A DNA stretch of 64,000 bases from DTU015 sp964406505 (GTDB lineage: Bacteria; Bacillota; Sulfobacillia; Fermentithermobacillales; Fermentithermobacillaceae), in NCBI GenBank assembly GCA_964406505.1, contig CAYORX010000001.1:111257-175256 (forward strand), read 5' to 3'. The notes beneath the pieces are model-generated. The model did not search any database and had not been told where the DNA came from. It was given only the letters and a program-made list of their open reading frames with translations. Numbering within the stretch: position 1 is the stretch's first letter; every line of letters starts with the position of its first letter. The position numbers and the translations under genes are program-made. Of the stretch, positions 53,202 through 63,174 are shown piece by piece.

Positions 53202-54731
53202 TTGCAGTACATGTGGTATATAGCAATGTTTTCTGTTGGAACTTTAATAGGGTATTTACTTCGGCGAGTGATAGGCGAGGCCAAAATTTCTTCTGCCGAA
53301 GCTGAAGCCCAAAGAATTTTGGAACAATCAACAAAAAATGCCCAAACAAGGCATAGGGAAATTGTTCTTGAAGCTAGAGACAATGCTCAAAAAATTAGGG
53401 CGGAAATTGACCGTGAATCGCGTGAAAGACGTAGGGAAATACAGCGTTTTGAACATAGACTGATTAACAAAGAAGAATCATTAGATCGAAGACAAGAATC
53501 ACTAAGCTTAAGGGAAGAGTCTTTGTTGCGACAAGAAAAAGTTTTATCTCAGATGCAGCAAGAACTTGAGGAAAAATATGAACAGTCGATTAGAGAATTA
53601 GAGCGTATTTCCGGATTAACAAGTAAACAAGCTAGGGATATGATTTTACAGGAAGTGCGTGAAACTCTTGAAGCGGAAAGTGCTAGGCTAATCAGAGACG
53701 CTGAAATCCAAGCTAAGGCAGAAGCAGAGCAAAGGTCCCGAAATATACTGGCATTAGCTATTCAGCGTTGTGCAGCCGACCATGTTGCTGAGAACACTGT
53801 ATCTGTTGTTGAATTGCCAAATGATGAAATGAAAGGAAGAATAATTGGCAGGGAAGGTAGGAATATTCGTGCGTTCGAGACACTCACTGGTATAGAACTT
53901 ATAATCGATGATACCCCCGAAGCCGTTATTCTATCTGGATTTGATCCAATAAGAAGGGAAATCGCCCGTTTAGCATTGGAAAGGCTTGTTGCCGACGGAC
54001 GAATTCATCCGGCCCGTATTGAAGAAATGATCGAACGTGCACAAAAAGATGTACAATCAGTGATCAAGCAAGAGGGTGAACAGGCGGCATTGCGCCTTAA
54101 TGTCCATGGGTTACATCCTGAGCTCATTAAACTGCTTGGCCGTTTGAAATTTAGAACTAGCTATGGTCAAAATGTGCTTAAACACTCTATTGAGGTTGCA
54201 CAACTTGCCGCTAACATGGCTGCTGAAATTGGTGGGGACGTCTCTCTTGCTAAACGAGCAGGTTTGCTACACGATATCGGAAAATCGGTTGATCACGAAG
54301 TTGAGGGTTCTCACGTTGAAATCGGTGTTAACCTTCTTCGAAGATACAGGGAGTCAAAAAGTATTATTCAAGCCGTTGAAGCCCACCATGGAGATGTCGA
54401 GCCGCAATCTGTCGAAGCGTTTTTAGTAGCAGCCGCTGATGCAATATCTGCCGCAAGACCAGGGGCCAGGCGGGAAACTTTAGAAATGTATTTGAAACGG
54501 CTTGAAAAGCTCGAAGATATAGCGAATTCGTTTGATGGGGTCGAAAAGTCTTACGCAATTCAAGCTGGTAGGGAACTGAGAATCATGGTTTTGCCAGAAA
54601 GAATTGATGACATCGGTTCTATTAATCTTGCAAACAACATCGTCAATCGAATCGAAAAGGAACTGGAATACCCCGGTCAAATTAAAGTTACAGTGATCAG
54701 GGAAACTAGAGCCGTAGGATACGCTAAGTAG
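53202..54731 (+). CDS. rny: Ribonuclease Y
   Basis: 509 residues. One N-terminal membrane helix (3-19), a long coiled coil (about 30-190, EARDNAQKIRAEIDRESRER and after), a KH domain (GRIIGREGRNIRAFE, about 209-225), and an HD domain with HDIGKSVDHE. Membrane-bound endoribonuclease that starts mRNA decay in Firmicutes. TTG start with AGGAGGTGA 6 bases upstream. Confidence 0.97.
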   Translation: MQYMWYIAMFSVGTLIGYLLRRVIGEAKISSAEAEAQRILEQSTKNAQTRHREIVLEARDNAQKIRAEIDRESRERRREIQRFEHRLINKEESLDRRQESLSLREESLLRQEKVLSQMQQELEEKYEQSIRELERISGLTSKQARDMILQEVRETLEAESARLIRDAEIQAKAEAEQRSRNILALAIQRCAADHVAENTVSVVELPNDEMKGRIIGREGRNIRAFETLTGIELIIDDTPEAVILSGFDPIRREIARLALERLVADGRIHPARIEEMIERAQKDVQSVIKQEGEQAALRLNVHGLHPELIKLLGRLKFRTSYGQNVLKHSIEVAQLAANMAAEIGGDVSLAKRAGLLHDIGKSVDHEVEGSHVEIGVNLLRRYRESKSIIQAVEAHHGDVEPQSVEAFLVAAADAISAARPGARRETLEMYLKRLEKLEDIANSFDGVEKSYAIQAGRELRIMVLPERIDDIGSINLANNIVNRIEKELEYPGQIKVTVIRETRAVGYAK

Positions 54732-54745
54732 ATGATTAAATGTTT

Positions 54746-54780
54746 GAGGTGCCGAACTTGAATTTTTGCCGGCACCTCTT
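54746..54780 (+). terminator. Intrinsic terminator after rny
   Basis: GAGGTGCCG (54746-54754) pairs with CGGCACCTC (54770-54778). The downstream T-run is short (TTAAATG), so termination may be partial. Confidence 0.6.
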
Positions 54781-54833
54781 AAATGCTAGTATCATAATAG
54801 TCGATCTCGGCTCAGATAGGATACAGGTGGTTA

Positions 54834-55385
54834 ATGTCAGGGAACAACAGCGACATAGTATCGAATAGTTCAAAACTTACAAAAAATATACAGGCATCAC
54901 CGAAAGACGCCGAAGTATTGGCAATGCTACTGATAGCTTTTCCGCAAGTTTCAAAAGTGGCGTTTGATCCGCTCAGACGCAGCTTAACCTTAACCTTTTT
55001 GTGCAAGGGCCCGATTAGCTATCAGAAACAGAAAGATCTTGAGTCATTATATTTATTATCCATCGATGTTTACAATATACTCACCAAACAAAAAGCCCAT
55101 ATCGTTGACTCATATTGGGAAGCTATTGATGAGTTTTATTACTTCCATGTGGAAAGAGATGTATCTTCGTTATTCCCGGGTGAATTAAACCTTACTGTTT
55201 CTTTGATAACCGATCAAATTTCGGTGGTTTTGGATTTAGACGTTCCAGTTGAATTGGAGAATGATATTATTTTATCCAACGAGTTTTTTTTACAAGAAAT
55301 TCTTGATAGAATCCGTGAATTGAAATGTTCTACTGAATTCGTTGCATTACGCGAGGGTGATAAGGTGATTGTGTTCCATAAGTGA
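54834..55385 (+). CDS. Hypothetical protein between rny and ymdB
   Basis: 183 residues, no signal peptide or membrane helix, family not recognised. Acidic; alternates strands and helices (VSKVAFDPLRRSLTLTFLC, SYWEAIDEFYYFHVERD, ELNLTVSLITDQISVVLDLD). AGGTGG lies before the ATG and ymdB begins 9 bases after its stop, so the two are likely co-transcribed. Position between two RNA-turnover genes hints at a link, without proof. Confidence 0.65.
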   Translation: MSGNNSDIVSNSSKLTKNIQASPKDAEVLAMLLIAFPQVSKVAFDPLRRSLTLTFLCKGPISYQKQKDLESLYLLSIDVYNILTKQKAHIVDSYWEAIDEFYYFHVERDVSSLFPGELNLTVSLITDQISVVLDLDVPVELENDIILSNEFFLQEILDRIRELKCSTEFVALREGDKVIVFHK

Positions 55386-55394
55386 GGTATATTT

Positions 55395-56174
55395 ATGAAC
55401 TTACTCTTTATAGGAGACGTTTTCGGGTCTCCAGGTAGGGGCTATCTAAAAAACATTCTGCCAGAACTAATTGCAACTTATGAAATTGATTTTACAATAG
55501 CTAATGGGGAAAATCTTGCCGGTGGGGCTGGAATCACTGGGCCAGTTGCTCAGGAGTTGTTTTCTGTAGGTGTAGACGTAATAACATCAGGAAATCACGT
55601 TTGGGACAAACGAGAGATTTATCAAATCATTGATAAGGAGAAAAGGATACTAAGACCTGCTAATTATCCGCCGGGTGTCCCCGGCAAAGGTTCCGGCGTT
55701 TATATCGCAAGTAATGGTACGACCGTTGCAGTAGTAAATGTATGTGGAAGAGTGTTTTCACCCCAAAGCTTTGATTGTCCCTTTCGAGCATTAGATGCTG
55801 AAATTTCGCAACTGCGGACTATCACTCCCGTAATTATTGTGGATTTTCACGCGGAAGCATCCTCGGAGAAAGTCGCCGCTGGTTGGTATGCTGATGGTAG
55901 AGTCAGTGCACTTTTCGGGACTCATACTCACGTACAGACGGCAGATGAAATCATACTTCCCGGTGGTACTGCGTATATAACAGATGTGGGCATGACTGGT
56001 AGCTATGAAGGAGTAATTGGTGTTGAGCGCGAATTGATCTTAAAGCGTTTCCTGACTCAATTGCCTGTTCGGCATAAGCCTGTCAAAGGAAAAAGGCAAT
56101 TTTGCGCAGTGTATTGCGTTATACATCCTTCAGGTAAAACTGAAACTATAAAGCGTCTTCTGATAAGAGAATAA
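55395..56174 (+). CDS. ymdB: YmdB family metallophosphoesterase
   Basis: 259 residues, family length. Metal-binding motifs in order: FIGDVFGSPGR (D8), ANGENLAGG (E and N), SGNHVWDK, IIVDFHAEASSEK, and FGTHTHVQTAD. Known members hydrolyse cyclic nucleotides such as 2',3'-cAMP and affect sporulation and biofilm choice in Bacillus. Standard place after rny. Confidence 0.95.
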   Translation: MNLLFIGDVFGSPGRGYLKNILPELIATYEIDFTIANGENLAGGAGITGPVAQELFSVGVDVITSGNHVWDKREIYQIIDKEKRILRPANYPPGVPGKGSGVYIASNGTTVAVVNVCGRVFSPQSFDCPFRALDAEISQLRTITPVIIVDFHAEASSEKVAAGWYADGRVSALFGTHTHVQTADEIILPGGTAYITDVGMTGSYEGVIGVERELILKRFLTQLPVRHKPVKGKRQFCAVYCVIHPSGKTETIKRLLIRE

Positions 56175-56391
56175 TCTATGTGTCAGTTGTCCATTTAGAC
56201 AGTCGCAATGTTCACACAATACTGGAAATTGGTTCAACGACAAAGTTAAACCTAAGTTTCCAAATTCGGAAAATTCCGCTTGTTAAACCAGGGAATTCCT
56301 ATTAAAATGGAAACACACCAAGATTCGGCAATTTGATCGAGAGTTAGTTATTGTTGCAACAGTTGACCAAATTTACTTTGGAGGGATAAGA

Positions 56392-56694
56392 TTGGGAGTA
56401 AGCAACGTAGATCGCCGAGATTCCACGTCCGTTGAAATACTCAAAGTTTCCTCAAAGTCAAGTCCAAATGCGGTTGCAGGTGCGCTTGCCGGAGTTATTA
56501 GAGAACGAGGCTATGCCGAAATTCAAGGTATAGGGGCAGGTGCTATAAATCAAGCCATCAAAGCGGTAGCAATTGCGCGAGGTTTTGTGGCACCAAGCGG
56601 GGTGGATCTTGTTTGCGTTCCGGCTTTCACGGATATTACTATAGACGGCCAGGAGCGAACAGCCATTAAACTAATAATTAGTCCGAGGAATTAA
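56392..56694 (+). CDS. spoVS: Stage V sporulation protein S
   Basis: 100 residues; the family core of 86 starts at VEILKVSSKSSPNAVAGALAG and includes GIGAGAINQAIKAVAIARGF and VCVPAFTDITIDGQERTAIK. The extra 14 residues (GVSNVDRRDSTS) come from the TTG at 56392, which has GGAGGG 6 bases upstream, so the extension looks real. An Alba-like nucleic-acid-binding protein needed for spore coat and core maturation. The 217 bases before it hold no gene; no sigma-H promoter was clear. Confidence 0.95.
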   Translation: MGVSNVDRRDSTSVEILKVSSKSSPNAVAGALAGVIRERGYAEIQGIGAGAINQAIKAVAIARGFVAPSGVDLVCVPAFTDITIDGQERTAIKLIISPRN

Positions 56695-56723
56695 TTAAAT
56701 CGGTGTCAGGTGCGAATTTTTAG

Positions 56724-57632
56724 ATGCACAGTCGGTGTTTTTCTCTTAAGGGAGCCCTTAGCCAGAAGCAAAGACAAATTGATTTATGTGACCTTCATAT
56801 TCATACTACCGCCTCTGATGGTCAGTATGCCCCTCAAGAGGTGGTTCATCTATCAACGTCTTTGGGGCTAAGGGCTATCTCTTTGTGTGATCACGACACT
56901 TTTTCGGGGTATCTTGAACTTACTAAGACTTATCCAATGGACGCACTGGGTGTGCTGAAAGCAGGAAATTTAGAAATAATTCCCGGTGTTGAGATTAGCA
57001 GTCAACATGGCGAGAATGAATTGCATATTTTGGGTTATTTCGTTTGTACCGATGATAAAGAACTTTCTGAGTTTCTATCTTCACTTCGTCATTCGCGTTT
57101 TAATAGAATATGGGCGATCGTAGACAAGTTATCCTCTTGCGGTTTGCCCGTTGTGACGGAAAGGATCTTTAAAACCTCAAATAATGCTTCAGTTGGAAGA
57201 CCTCAAGTTGCTAGAGCCATGATCGAGCAAGGGTATGTTTCCAGTATCAAAGAAGCATTTGAATTATACCTAGGCCCCGGCAGACCCGCATATATTGCGA
57301 GGCACTATCCAACGTCTGAACAAGTTATCAATATCATACGCGAAGCACAAGGTATTGCTGTGTGGGCGCACCCCGGGTTAACAGGTGCAAATCATATTAT
57401 CAAGGAACTTATCGAATACGGTCTTCAGGGGATAGAGGTTTTTCACCCAAAACATAAAATTGAGATGCAGCACGACTATTTGAATATGGCGAGACAACAT
57501 GGACTAATCGTAACCGGGGGATCGGATTTTCATAATAGTTCTTCATTGGGAACTGCAACGTTAGGGAAGTTCGGGGTATCTTATGGATCAGTAGAAGCAA
57601 TGAAAGATTTTGTTAGTAAAGCAAGCTACTAA
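56724..57632 (+). CDS. PHP-domain phosphoesterase (RNase AM / YciV-like)
   Basis: 302 residues. PHP metal motifs: DLHIHTTASDGQYAP, ISLCDHDTFSGY, PGVEISSQHGENELHILGY, VWAHPG, and TGGSDFHN near the end. This is the arrangement of 3',5'-nucleoside bisphosphate phosphatases / 5'-3' exonuclease RNase AM. The ATG at 56724 has no good ribosome site; the family starts near residue 17, so a later start is possible but no suitable codon is seen. Confidence 0.87.
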   Translation: MHSRCFSLKGALSQKQRQIDLCDLHIHTTASDGQYAPQEVVHLSTSLGLRAISLCDHDTFSGYLELTKTYPMDALGVLKAGNLEIIPGVEISSQHGENELHILGYFVCTDDKELSEFLSSLRHSRFNRIWAIVDKLSSCGLPVVTERIFKTSNNASVGRPQVARAMIEQGYVSSIKEAFELYLGPGRPAYIARHYPTSEQVINIIREAQGIAVWAHPGLTGANHIIKELIEYGLQGIEVFHPKHKIEMQHDYLNMARQHGLIVTGGSDFHNSSSLGTATLGKFGVSYGSVEAMKDFVSKASY

Positions 57633-57651
57633 AAACTAGCACCATTTTGGC

Positions 57652-57699
57652 AAAAAGTAACCGGGCAACAGCGATTGATAGCTATCCCCGGCTATTTTT
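57652..57699. terminator. Bidirectional terminator between convergent genes
   Basis: CCGGG (57661-57665) pairs with CCCGG (57687-57691), extended by TA and by AAAAA (57652-57656) with TTTTT (57695-57699). The A/T flanks let it act in both directions. Confidence 0.65.
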
Positions 57700-57706
57700 A
57701 AAGATG

Positions 57707-59809
57707 CTAGGATAGTTTGATTTTTATGTCAATAGCGCTCAATCCTTGAGCGTATGCAAAGAGTGGATTCATATCTAGTTCTGTGATCTCAGGAAAATCC
57801 CTACAAAGTTGGGCAACCCGGCCAATTGCTTCACTTACGGCAGGAATATCGCTGGGTTCAGCACCTCTAAAACCTTTTAGTATTGTATACGCTTTAGTTT
57901 CGGTTATCATCTCGTCGACCTCGTTTTTGGTTAGCCCTGAAGCTAATCTGAAAGTCGCGTCTTCCAAAAGGTTTACCAATATTCCACCTGATCCAAAAGC
58001 TATCATTGGCCCAAAAGTAAGGTCTTTGATCATTCCTATAATGATCTCATCGCCCTGGGGCATCATTTTTTGGACTTCTACACCGTAGATTTTTGCATCA
58101 GGAACAGCATTTTTCGAATTGTTCATAATCGAATCAAAAGCATCTTTTACTTCTTTTTTAGATTTAAGACCAACTTTAACCCCGCCAACATCAGTTTTAT
58201 GCATAATGTCCGGAGACGCTATTTTCATAACCACAGGGAACTCCATTTGTTCCGCAAATTTTTCTGCTTCTTCTGCAGTATTAGCCAAAAAAGATGGAGC
58301 GGCAGGAATTTTATATATTTCGGCTACTTTTGCTGCTTCAGGGCTTAGAAGTAGGTTTCTGCCATCCGATCGAACGTTTTCGAAAATTTGCCGAACCTTA
58401 TCCTTATCAACATCGTCGAATTTCCATTCCTTACTATCTTTAACTGTATCCCTCAATTCAGAAAACTTTGCCATTCCACGAAGGGTAGCTATTCCCGGTT
58501 CGGGGAAAGCATATGTGGGTACTCCGTTTTCACTGAGACGAGTAACTGCATCTTCTACTGCAAATCCCCCCGTAAAGCCTGCCACTACTGGTTTATTGGG
58601 GAACTTTTCTCTTGCCGCGAGAATAGCATCTGCTACTTTATCAACTTCTATAACAGCGGTAGGGCTTAATAACACAGTAGCAGCATCAACGTTTGGATCT
58701 TCGAGTGCTGTATTCAGTGCGATTTCATATCTATCGTAGTGTGCGTCTCCAATGACGTCGATAGGGTTATGAATATTCGCCATAGATGGTAGGGCTTTCT
58801 TAAGTACATCCAAAGTTTTTCCACTAAATTTAGCCATTTTAAGGCCACTTAATTCTATGGAGTCGCTTGCTACTATTCCAGGTCCCCCCGAATTGGTAAT
58901 GACGGCAACCCGTTTACCCTCAGGAATAGGTTGGGTTGTAAAAGCACTGGCTAAATCGAATAACTCAGTCATGCTTGACGCTCTGAGCACGCCGGCATGT
59001 TTAAATGCAGTTTCATAGGCGGTGTCGGAACCTGCTAGGGCACCTGTATGAGAAGATGCGGCTTTGGCTCCGGCTTCGCTGACCCCTGATTTAAGAACAA
59101 TAACTGGTACACGTTTGGTTGCTTCCCTTGCCGCTTGAATGAACCGCGGCCCGTCTACGATATCTTCAAGATATAGACAGATAACTTTAGTGTTAGGATC
59201 GTGACTGGCGATTTCAATAAAATCGGCTTCGTTAAGATCAGATTTATTGCCAAAACTCACAAATTGGCTAAAGCCTAATCCGGTCTTAAGGCTCCAGTCT
59301 AAAATGGCAATACAAAGAGCTCCGCTCTGCGATATAAAAGCTATATTTCCTTTTAGGGCCATGTGCTTTGCAAAAGTTGCATTGAAAGGTGTGTGAGTGT
59401 CAAGAACACCAAGACAATTGGGCCCTACAATACGAGTTCCGTACTTTTTAGCGATTCGGGTTAGTTTTTCTTCTAATTTGCGGCCCTCTTCTCCTACTTC
59501 TTTAAATCCTGCGGTAATTACGATCAAATGTTTTACGCCGACTTGGCCACATTCTTCAGCCACGGGAATGGATACCTTGGCAGGTACGCAAAGCACAGCT
59601 ACATCGACTGGTTCATTAACGTTTTTGATGGAAGGGTATGCTTTGAGATCTAAAATTTCTGTCTCTTTGGGGTTAATGGGGTAAATTTTGCCCGTGAATC
59701 CGGAGGACTTCATGTTTTCAACAACTGCGTGACCGATCTTGCCGGGAGTGTTGGAAGCACCAATGATAGCTACAGATCGGGGACGCATAAGTGATGTAAG
59801 TTTACTCAT
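57707..59809 (-). CDS. ADP-forming acetate/acyl-CoA synthetase, fused alpha-beta
   Basis: 700 residues. The alpha part: CoA-binding domain starting RPRSVAIIGASNTPGKIGHA, succinyl-CoA-ligase-like domain with QSGALCIAILDW, and SSHTGALAGSD with the phosphorylated histidine. The beta part is an ATP-grasp domain (from about 480) with FPVVMKIASPDIMHKTDVGG. Turns acyl-CoA, ADP and phosphate into acid, CoA and ATP, typical of peptide fermenters. The ATG at 59809 matches the family start and follows AGGAAGGTG; a longer open frame upstream is not supported. Confidence 0.92.
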   Translation of the reverse strand: MSKLTSLMRPRSVAIIGASNTPGKIGHAVVENMKSSGFTGKIYPINPKETEILDLKAYPSIKNVNEPVDVAVLCVPAKVSIPVAEECGQVGVKHLIVITAGFKEVGEEGRKLEEKLTRIAKKYGTRIVGPNCLGVLDTHTPFNATFAKHMALKGNIAFISQSGALCIAILDWSLKTGLGFSQFVSFGNKSDLNEADFIEIASHDPNTKVICLYLEDIVDGPRFIQAAREATKRVPVIVLKSGVSEAGAKAASSHTGALAGSDTAYETAFKHAGVLRASSMTELFDLASAFTTQPIPEGKRVAVITNSGGPGIVASDSIELSGLKMAKFSGKTLDVLKKALPSMANIHNPIDVIGDAHYDRYEIALNTALEDPNVDAATVLLSPTAVIEVDKVADAILAAREKFPNKPVVAGFTGGFAVEDAVTRLSENGVPTYAFPEPGIATLRGMAKFSELRDTVKDSKEWKFDDVDKDKVRQIFENVRSDGRNLLLSPEAAKVAEIYKIPAAPSFLANTAEEAEKFAEQMEFPVVMKIASPDIMHKTDVGGVKVGLKSKKEVKDAFDSIMNNSKNAVPDAKIYGVEVQKMMPQGDEIIIGMIKDLTFGPMIAFGSGGILVNLLEDATFRLASGLTKNEVDEMITETKAYTILKGFRGAEPSDIPAVSEAIGRVAQLCRDFPEITELDMNPLFAYAQGLSAIDIKIKLS

Positions 59810-60003
59810 AATTTGAATGCACCTTCCTACAGTAATGTTACGCAAAGGACTATTACCAAGGTTAAGTTTAACATAACTCATCTTTATCAGTAAACAAAAA
59901 CAGGTTAAGTATGAACAGGACGTATTATATGCCAAATTATGGATTACATGGTATTATACGTATAGAAGGATTTGGATAATTTAGTGCTTAAGGGGAAGTT
60001 TTT

Positions 60004-60597
60004 ATGGCTGAATTTTATTGGTCTGATGTAAGTCATAGTTTAGGACTGTCTAAAATTCTTGCAAAATATATCAACGAAAAATTTGGGGGCATACTTGGCA
60101 TAACTTCAGAAAACAAAGTGCCCAAAGGTTCACTCGGAGGTATCTCTATGATCGCTACTCTATTAGATCAAGGGTGTTCAGACGAAGAAATTACTAGAAT
60201 CCTTATGGATTCAAAAAAGCAATCCGGTTGGCCCGATGTAGTTTTAAGCAGAATAAATGAAGAGGTGGCATCGACCCGGGTAATTTCTCGCATATCTCAA
60301 AATGAAAATTCGTTAGAAGTTTCTTTAAAAAAAGCTGAATATTCGTGGTCAGATAGTTTAGATGATATAATCGGGGACACTAAAATGGAATTGACTTTGC
60401 AAGATATGATATTAGACTTACGTAGAGAGATATGTGCTAACACAGTATCAGAAGAACAGCAAATACTTCGACTCACGCAAGCAGTTGAACGTCTTATTGC
60501 AGAGGTAAGAAACCTTAGATACGCGCTCGTAATGGCAGCATCTAGAAAGGATAGAAAAAAAGGATTTAAAGGATTGTCTAGGTTGCTTACACATTGA
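60004..60597 (+). CDS. Hypothetical protein with C-terminal coiled coil
   Basis: 197 residues, not recognised. The first 90 residues are helical, with MIATLLDQGCSDEEITRILM, which could be a MerR-like or other winged helix unit, but it is not convincing. A likely coiled coil follows (QQILRLTQAVERLIAEVRNL), then a basic tail (RKDRKKGFKGLSR). No membrane segment. A weak ribosome site (GGGGAAG) precedes the ATG. Followed after 39 bases by the cysteine desulfurase. Confidence 0.6.
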   Translation: MAEFYWSDVSHSLGLSKILAKYINEKFGGILGITSENKVPKGSLGGISMIATLLDQGCSDEEITRILMDSKKQSGWPDVVLSRINEEVASTRVISRISQNENSLEVSLKKAEYSWSDSLDDIIGDTKMELTLQDMILDLRREICANTVSEEQQILRLTQAVERLIAEVRNLRYALVMAASRKDRKKGFKGLSRLLTH

Positions 60598-60636
60598 ATA
60601 TAATCGGAGGAGTGATCGTTCGATGGGGGTATTGAT

Positions 60637-61824
60637 TTGAACATAAATTGTTCGGAATCATCTGAAATTGTATATATGGATAACTCATCAACTACCAAAC
60701 CCTTTCCTGAAGTAATAAAAGCGATGTCTTCTGTGTATGAGAAAGCATATGGAAATCCTTCTTCCTTGCATAGTATGGGTTCTGAATCGGAAAAGTTGGT
60801 TCATAATGCACGTAGATCGGTCGCCTCATTGATAGGTGCAGATACAACAGAGATATTTTTCACCTCAGGAGGTACAGAGTCAAACAATTGGGCGATTTTG
60901 GGTAGTTTTAGGGCAAAGAAAAATCAATTTAATCACGTGATAGCGACGGAAGTAGAACATCCATCTGTCACAGAAATCTTGAAATATTTGAACACTTTGG
61001 GATATGAGATATCATTTGTGCCAGTGAACAATATCGGCATGGTTGATCCGAAACAGGTAGTTTCATTAATAAGTGAGGATACAGGTCTTATATCTATTGT
61101 TTTTGTGCAAAGCGAAATTGGTTCTGTTGAACCTTGCCACCAAATTGGTAGTATGCTTAAGCAGTTGGGCCCAAAAAGACCTAGATTCCATGTGGATGCA
61201 GTTCAGGGGTTCGCTAAACTCGATATAGATGTGAAGAAGTGGGGGATAGATCTTCTGAGCATAAGTTCCCACAAAATCCATGGTCCAAAAGGGGTTGGCG
61301 CACTATATGTTAGAAAAGATCTCCCCATGTATCCTTTATTACTAGGGGGAGGACAAGAGATGGGCCTTCGTTCGGGAACTGAAAATGTGCCCGGAATCGC
61401 GGGCTTTGGCGTAGCTTGTGATATTTGGTCTAAAAATACGTCCGAAATAAGAAACAAACTTTTTGACCTAAGGCGGCGGTTAATTGTTGGAATTGAAGAA
61501 CTATGTCCCTATGCTGTACTTAATGGACCAAGGTTTCAAGGTGCTGCTCCACATATAATCAATTTTTCCTTTCCAGGCTTTAGAGGAGAAACATTGGTTA
61601 ATGCTTTAGAAAAGCGTAAAATTTTCGTATCATCTGGCTCTGCGTGTTCATCTCGTTCCGCTTTACCGAATCGCACTATTCTAGCCCTAGGAAAAGGCAA
61701 ATCCAACGCCTTGTCGTCCATAAGGTTTTCTATGTCGGCTTACACTACAATGAAAGATATAGAACGCAGTTTAATGGCTTTAGAAGATACATTGAAGGAA
61801 CTTAAGGTATGGCGTCGAAAGTGA
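60637..61824 (+). CDS. Cysteine desulfurase (NifS/IscS type)
   Basis: 395 residues, PLP enzyme. MDNSSTTKPFPEVIKAM start, TSGGTESNNWAIL for the cofactor phosphate, the PLP lysine in SSHKIHGPKGVG, and the active cysteine in SSGSACSSRS. It supplies persulfide sulfur for iron-sulfur clusters or for ThiI, which is encoded 53 bases downstream. The TTG start follows GGGGG by 7 bases. There is no iscU or iscR next to it, so a tRNA-thiolation role is favoured by context. Confidence 0.94.
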   Translation: MNINCSESSEIVYMDNSSTTKPFPEVIKAMSSVYEKAYGNPSSLHSMGSESEKLVHNARRSVASLIGADTTEIFFTSGGTESNNWAILGSFRAKKNQFNHVIATEVEHPSVTEILKYLNTLGYEISFVPVNNIGMVDPKQVVSLISEDTGLISIVFVQSEIGSVEPCHQIGSMLKQLGPKRPRFHVDAVQGFAKLDIDVKKWGIDLLSISSHKIHGPKGVGALYVRKDLPMYPLLLGGGQEMGLRSGTENVPGIAGFGVACDIWSKNTSEIRNKLFDLRRRLIVGIEELCPYAVLNGPRFQGAAPHIINFSFPGFRGETLVNALEKRKIFVSSGSACSSRSALPNRTILALGKGKSNALSSIRFSMSAYTTMKDIERSLMALEDTLKELKVWRRK

Positions 61825-61877
61825 ATTTATTGAACAAGTAGCGAGTAAGCAACATATTCATAAAGGGAGCCCATTTA

Positions 61878-63074
61878 ATGAAAAGAGTATTATTGATTCG
61901 TTATGGCGAAATAGGGCTAAAAGGCCGCAATAGAAAAGTTTTTGAGGACAAATTGCAACATAACATTAAGAAGTCTTTGGAATTTGCAAACTTATATCTC
62001 AATGCACGAATTTCTAAATCTCAGGGAAGGTTTTATGTTGAAAACTTTGAGCCCCAATTGGAGTCACGATGTATTGAAGTGCTTTCATGTGTTCCCGGCA
62101 TCGTAGCTATAAACCCTGCAGCCTTAGTCGAAAACAATTTTGAAACAATAAAAACAGCAGTTGTATCAATAATGAGGGAAGCGCTAACAAGTTTTATTTC
62201 CCCAGTAACTTTCAAAATAGATGCACGCCGGGCTGACAAAAGTTTCCCGTTTACTTCCTCGGAAATCAATCAAGATTTAGGGGCGGTCGTACTTGAAAAT
62301 ATTTCCGGGTTAAGGGTGAATTTACATAAACCGGCCATTCATCTTAAAGTTGAGGTTCGAAAAGGAAGTACATATATATATTATCAGCAAATTAACGGTC
62401 CTGGCGGCCTACCGGTTGGCACATCAGGAAAAGGAATCCTCTTAATTTCGGGTGGTATAGACAGTCCGGTAGCGGGATATATGGCTATGAAACGGGGAGT
62501 TGACTTAAACGCGCTGCATTTTTGGAGTTATCCCATAACCAGCCGTCGGGCACGGGACAAGGTGATCGATATATGTGCTACACTTCGAAACTACAATCCA
62601 GATTTGCGGTTATTTATAGCTCCTTTTACTAAAATTCAAACAGAAATCATGGATAAATGTCCTGAAAGACATCGAATAACTGTTATGAGACGCATGATGA
62701 TGAGAGTAGCATCGCGGATTTGCGAAAATATTGGTGGATTAGCTATTTTCACCGGCGAAAATCTTGGACAAGTCGCGAGTCAAACTATTGAAAGTTTGAA
62801 GGTAATCGAAAAAGCATCTGATTTCCCCGTGTTAAGACCGCTTATTTGTTTCGACAAAGTAGAAATTATCGGTTTAGCAAGGCAAATAGATACCTATGAT
62901 ATTTCCATTTTACCTTATGAAGATTGTTGTTCGGTTTTTGTCCCTAAACATCCCGCAACAAAACCAAGATTGCATGCAGTTCTTGATGCGGAAAAACAGA
63001 TTGATGTTGTTCGATTAGTGGATGAGTGTCTTGCGGGTGTAGATGTGTTTGATCTAAATTCGAGTGTGTTATAG
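61878..63074 (+). CDS. thiI: tRNA 4-thiouridine synthase ThiI
   Basis: 398 residues. N-terminal ferredoxin-like and THUMP domains (LLIRYGEIGLKGRNRKVFED, to about 165), then a PP-loop ATPase with LLISGGIDSPVAGYMAMKRG. Adenylates U8 of tRNA for sulfur insertion. It lacks the C-terminal rhodanese domain of the E. coli enzyme, as in Bacillus, where a dedicated desulfurase (NifZ) delivers sulfur; the neighbour at 60637 fits that part. Confidence 0.95.
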   Translation: MKRVLLIRYGEIGLKGRNRKVFEDKLQHNIKKSLEFANLYLNARISKSQGRFYVENFEPQLESRCIEVLSCVPGIVAINPAALVENNFETIKTAVVSIMREALTSFISPVTFKIDARRADKSFPFTSSEINQDLGAVVLENISGLRVNLHKPAIHLKVEVRKGSTYIYYQQINGPGGLPVGTSGKGILLISGGIDSPVAGYMAMKRGVDLNALHFWSYPITSRRARDKVIDICATLRNYNPDLRLFIAPFTKIQTEIMDKCPERHRITVMRRMMMRVASRICENIGGLAIFTGENLGQVASQTIESLKVIEKASDFPVLRPLICFDKVEIIGLARQIDTYDISILPYEDCCSVFVPKHPATKPRLHAVLDAEKQIDVVRLVDECLAGVDVFDLNSSVL

Positions 63075-63174
63075 GGTCTATTTGTTAACTTGTGTGCGCA
63101 AAACTATAATGGAATGGAAAGCTAATTGTATTACAATATGACAATGTTTGATTTTGGGGTGCATAGCTAAAATT

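Noticed and set aside
58119..58739. 206-codon plus-strand frame
   Set aside because: It lies antisense within the acyl-CoA synthetase gene, has no ribosome site, and shows serine-rich shadow composition.
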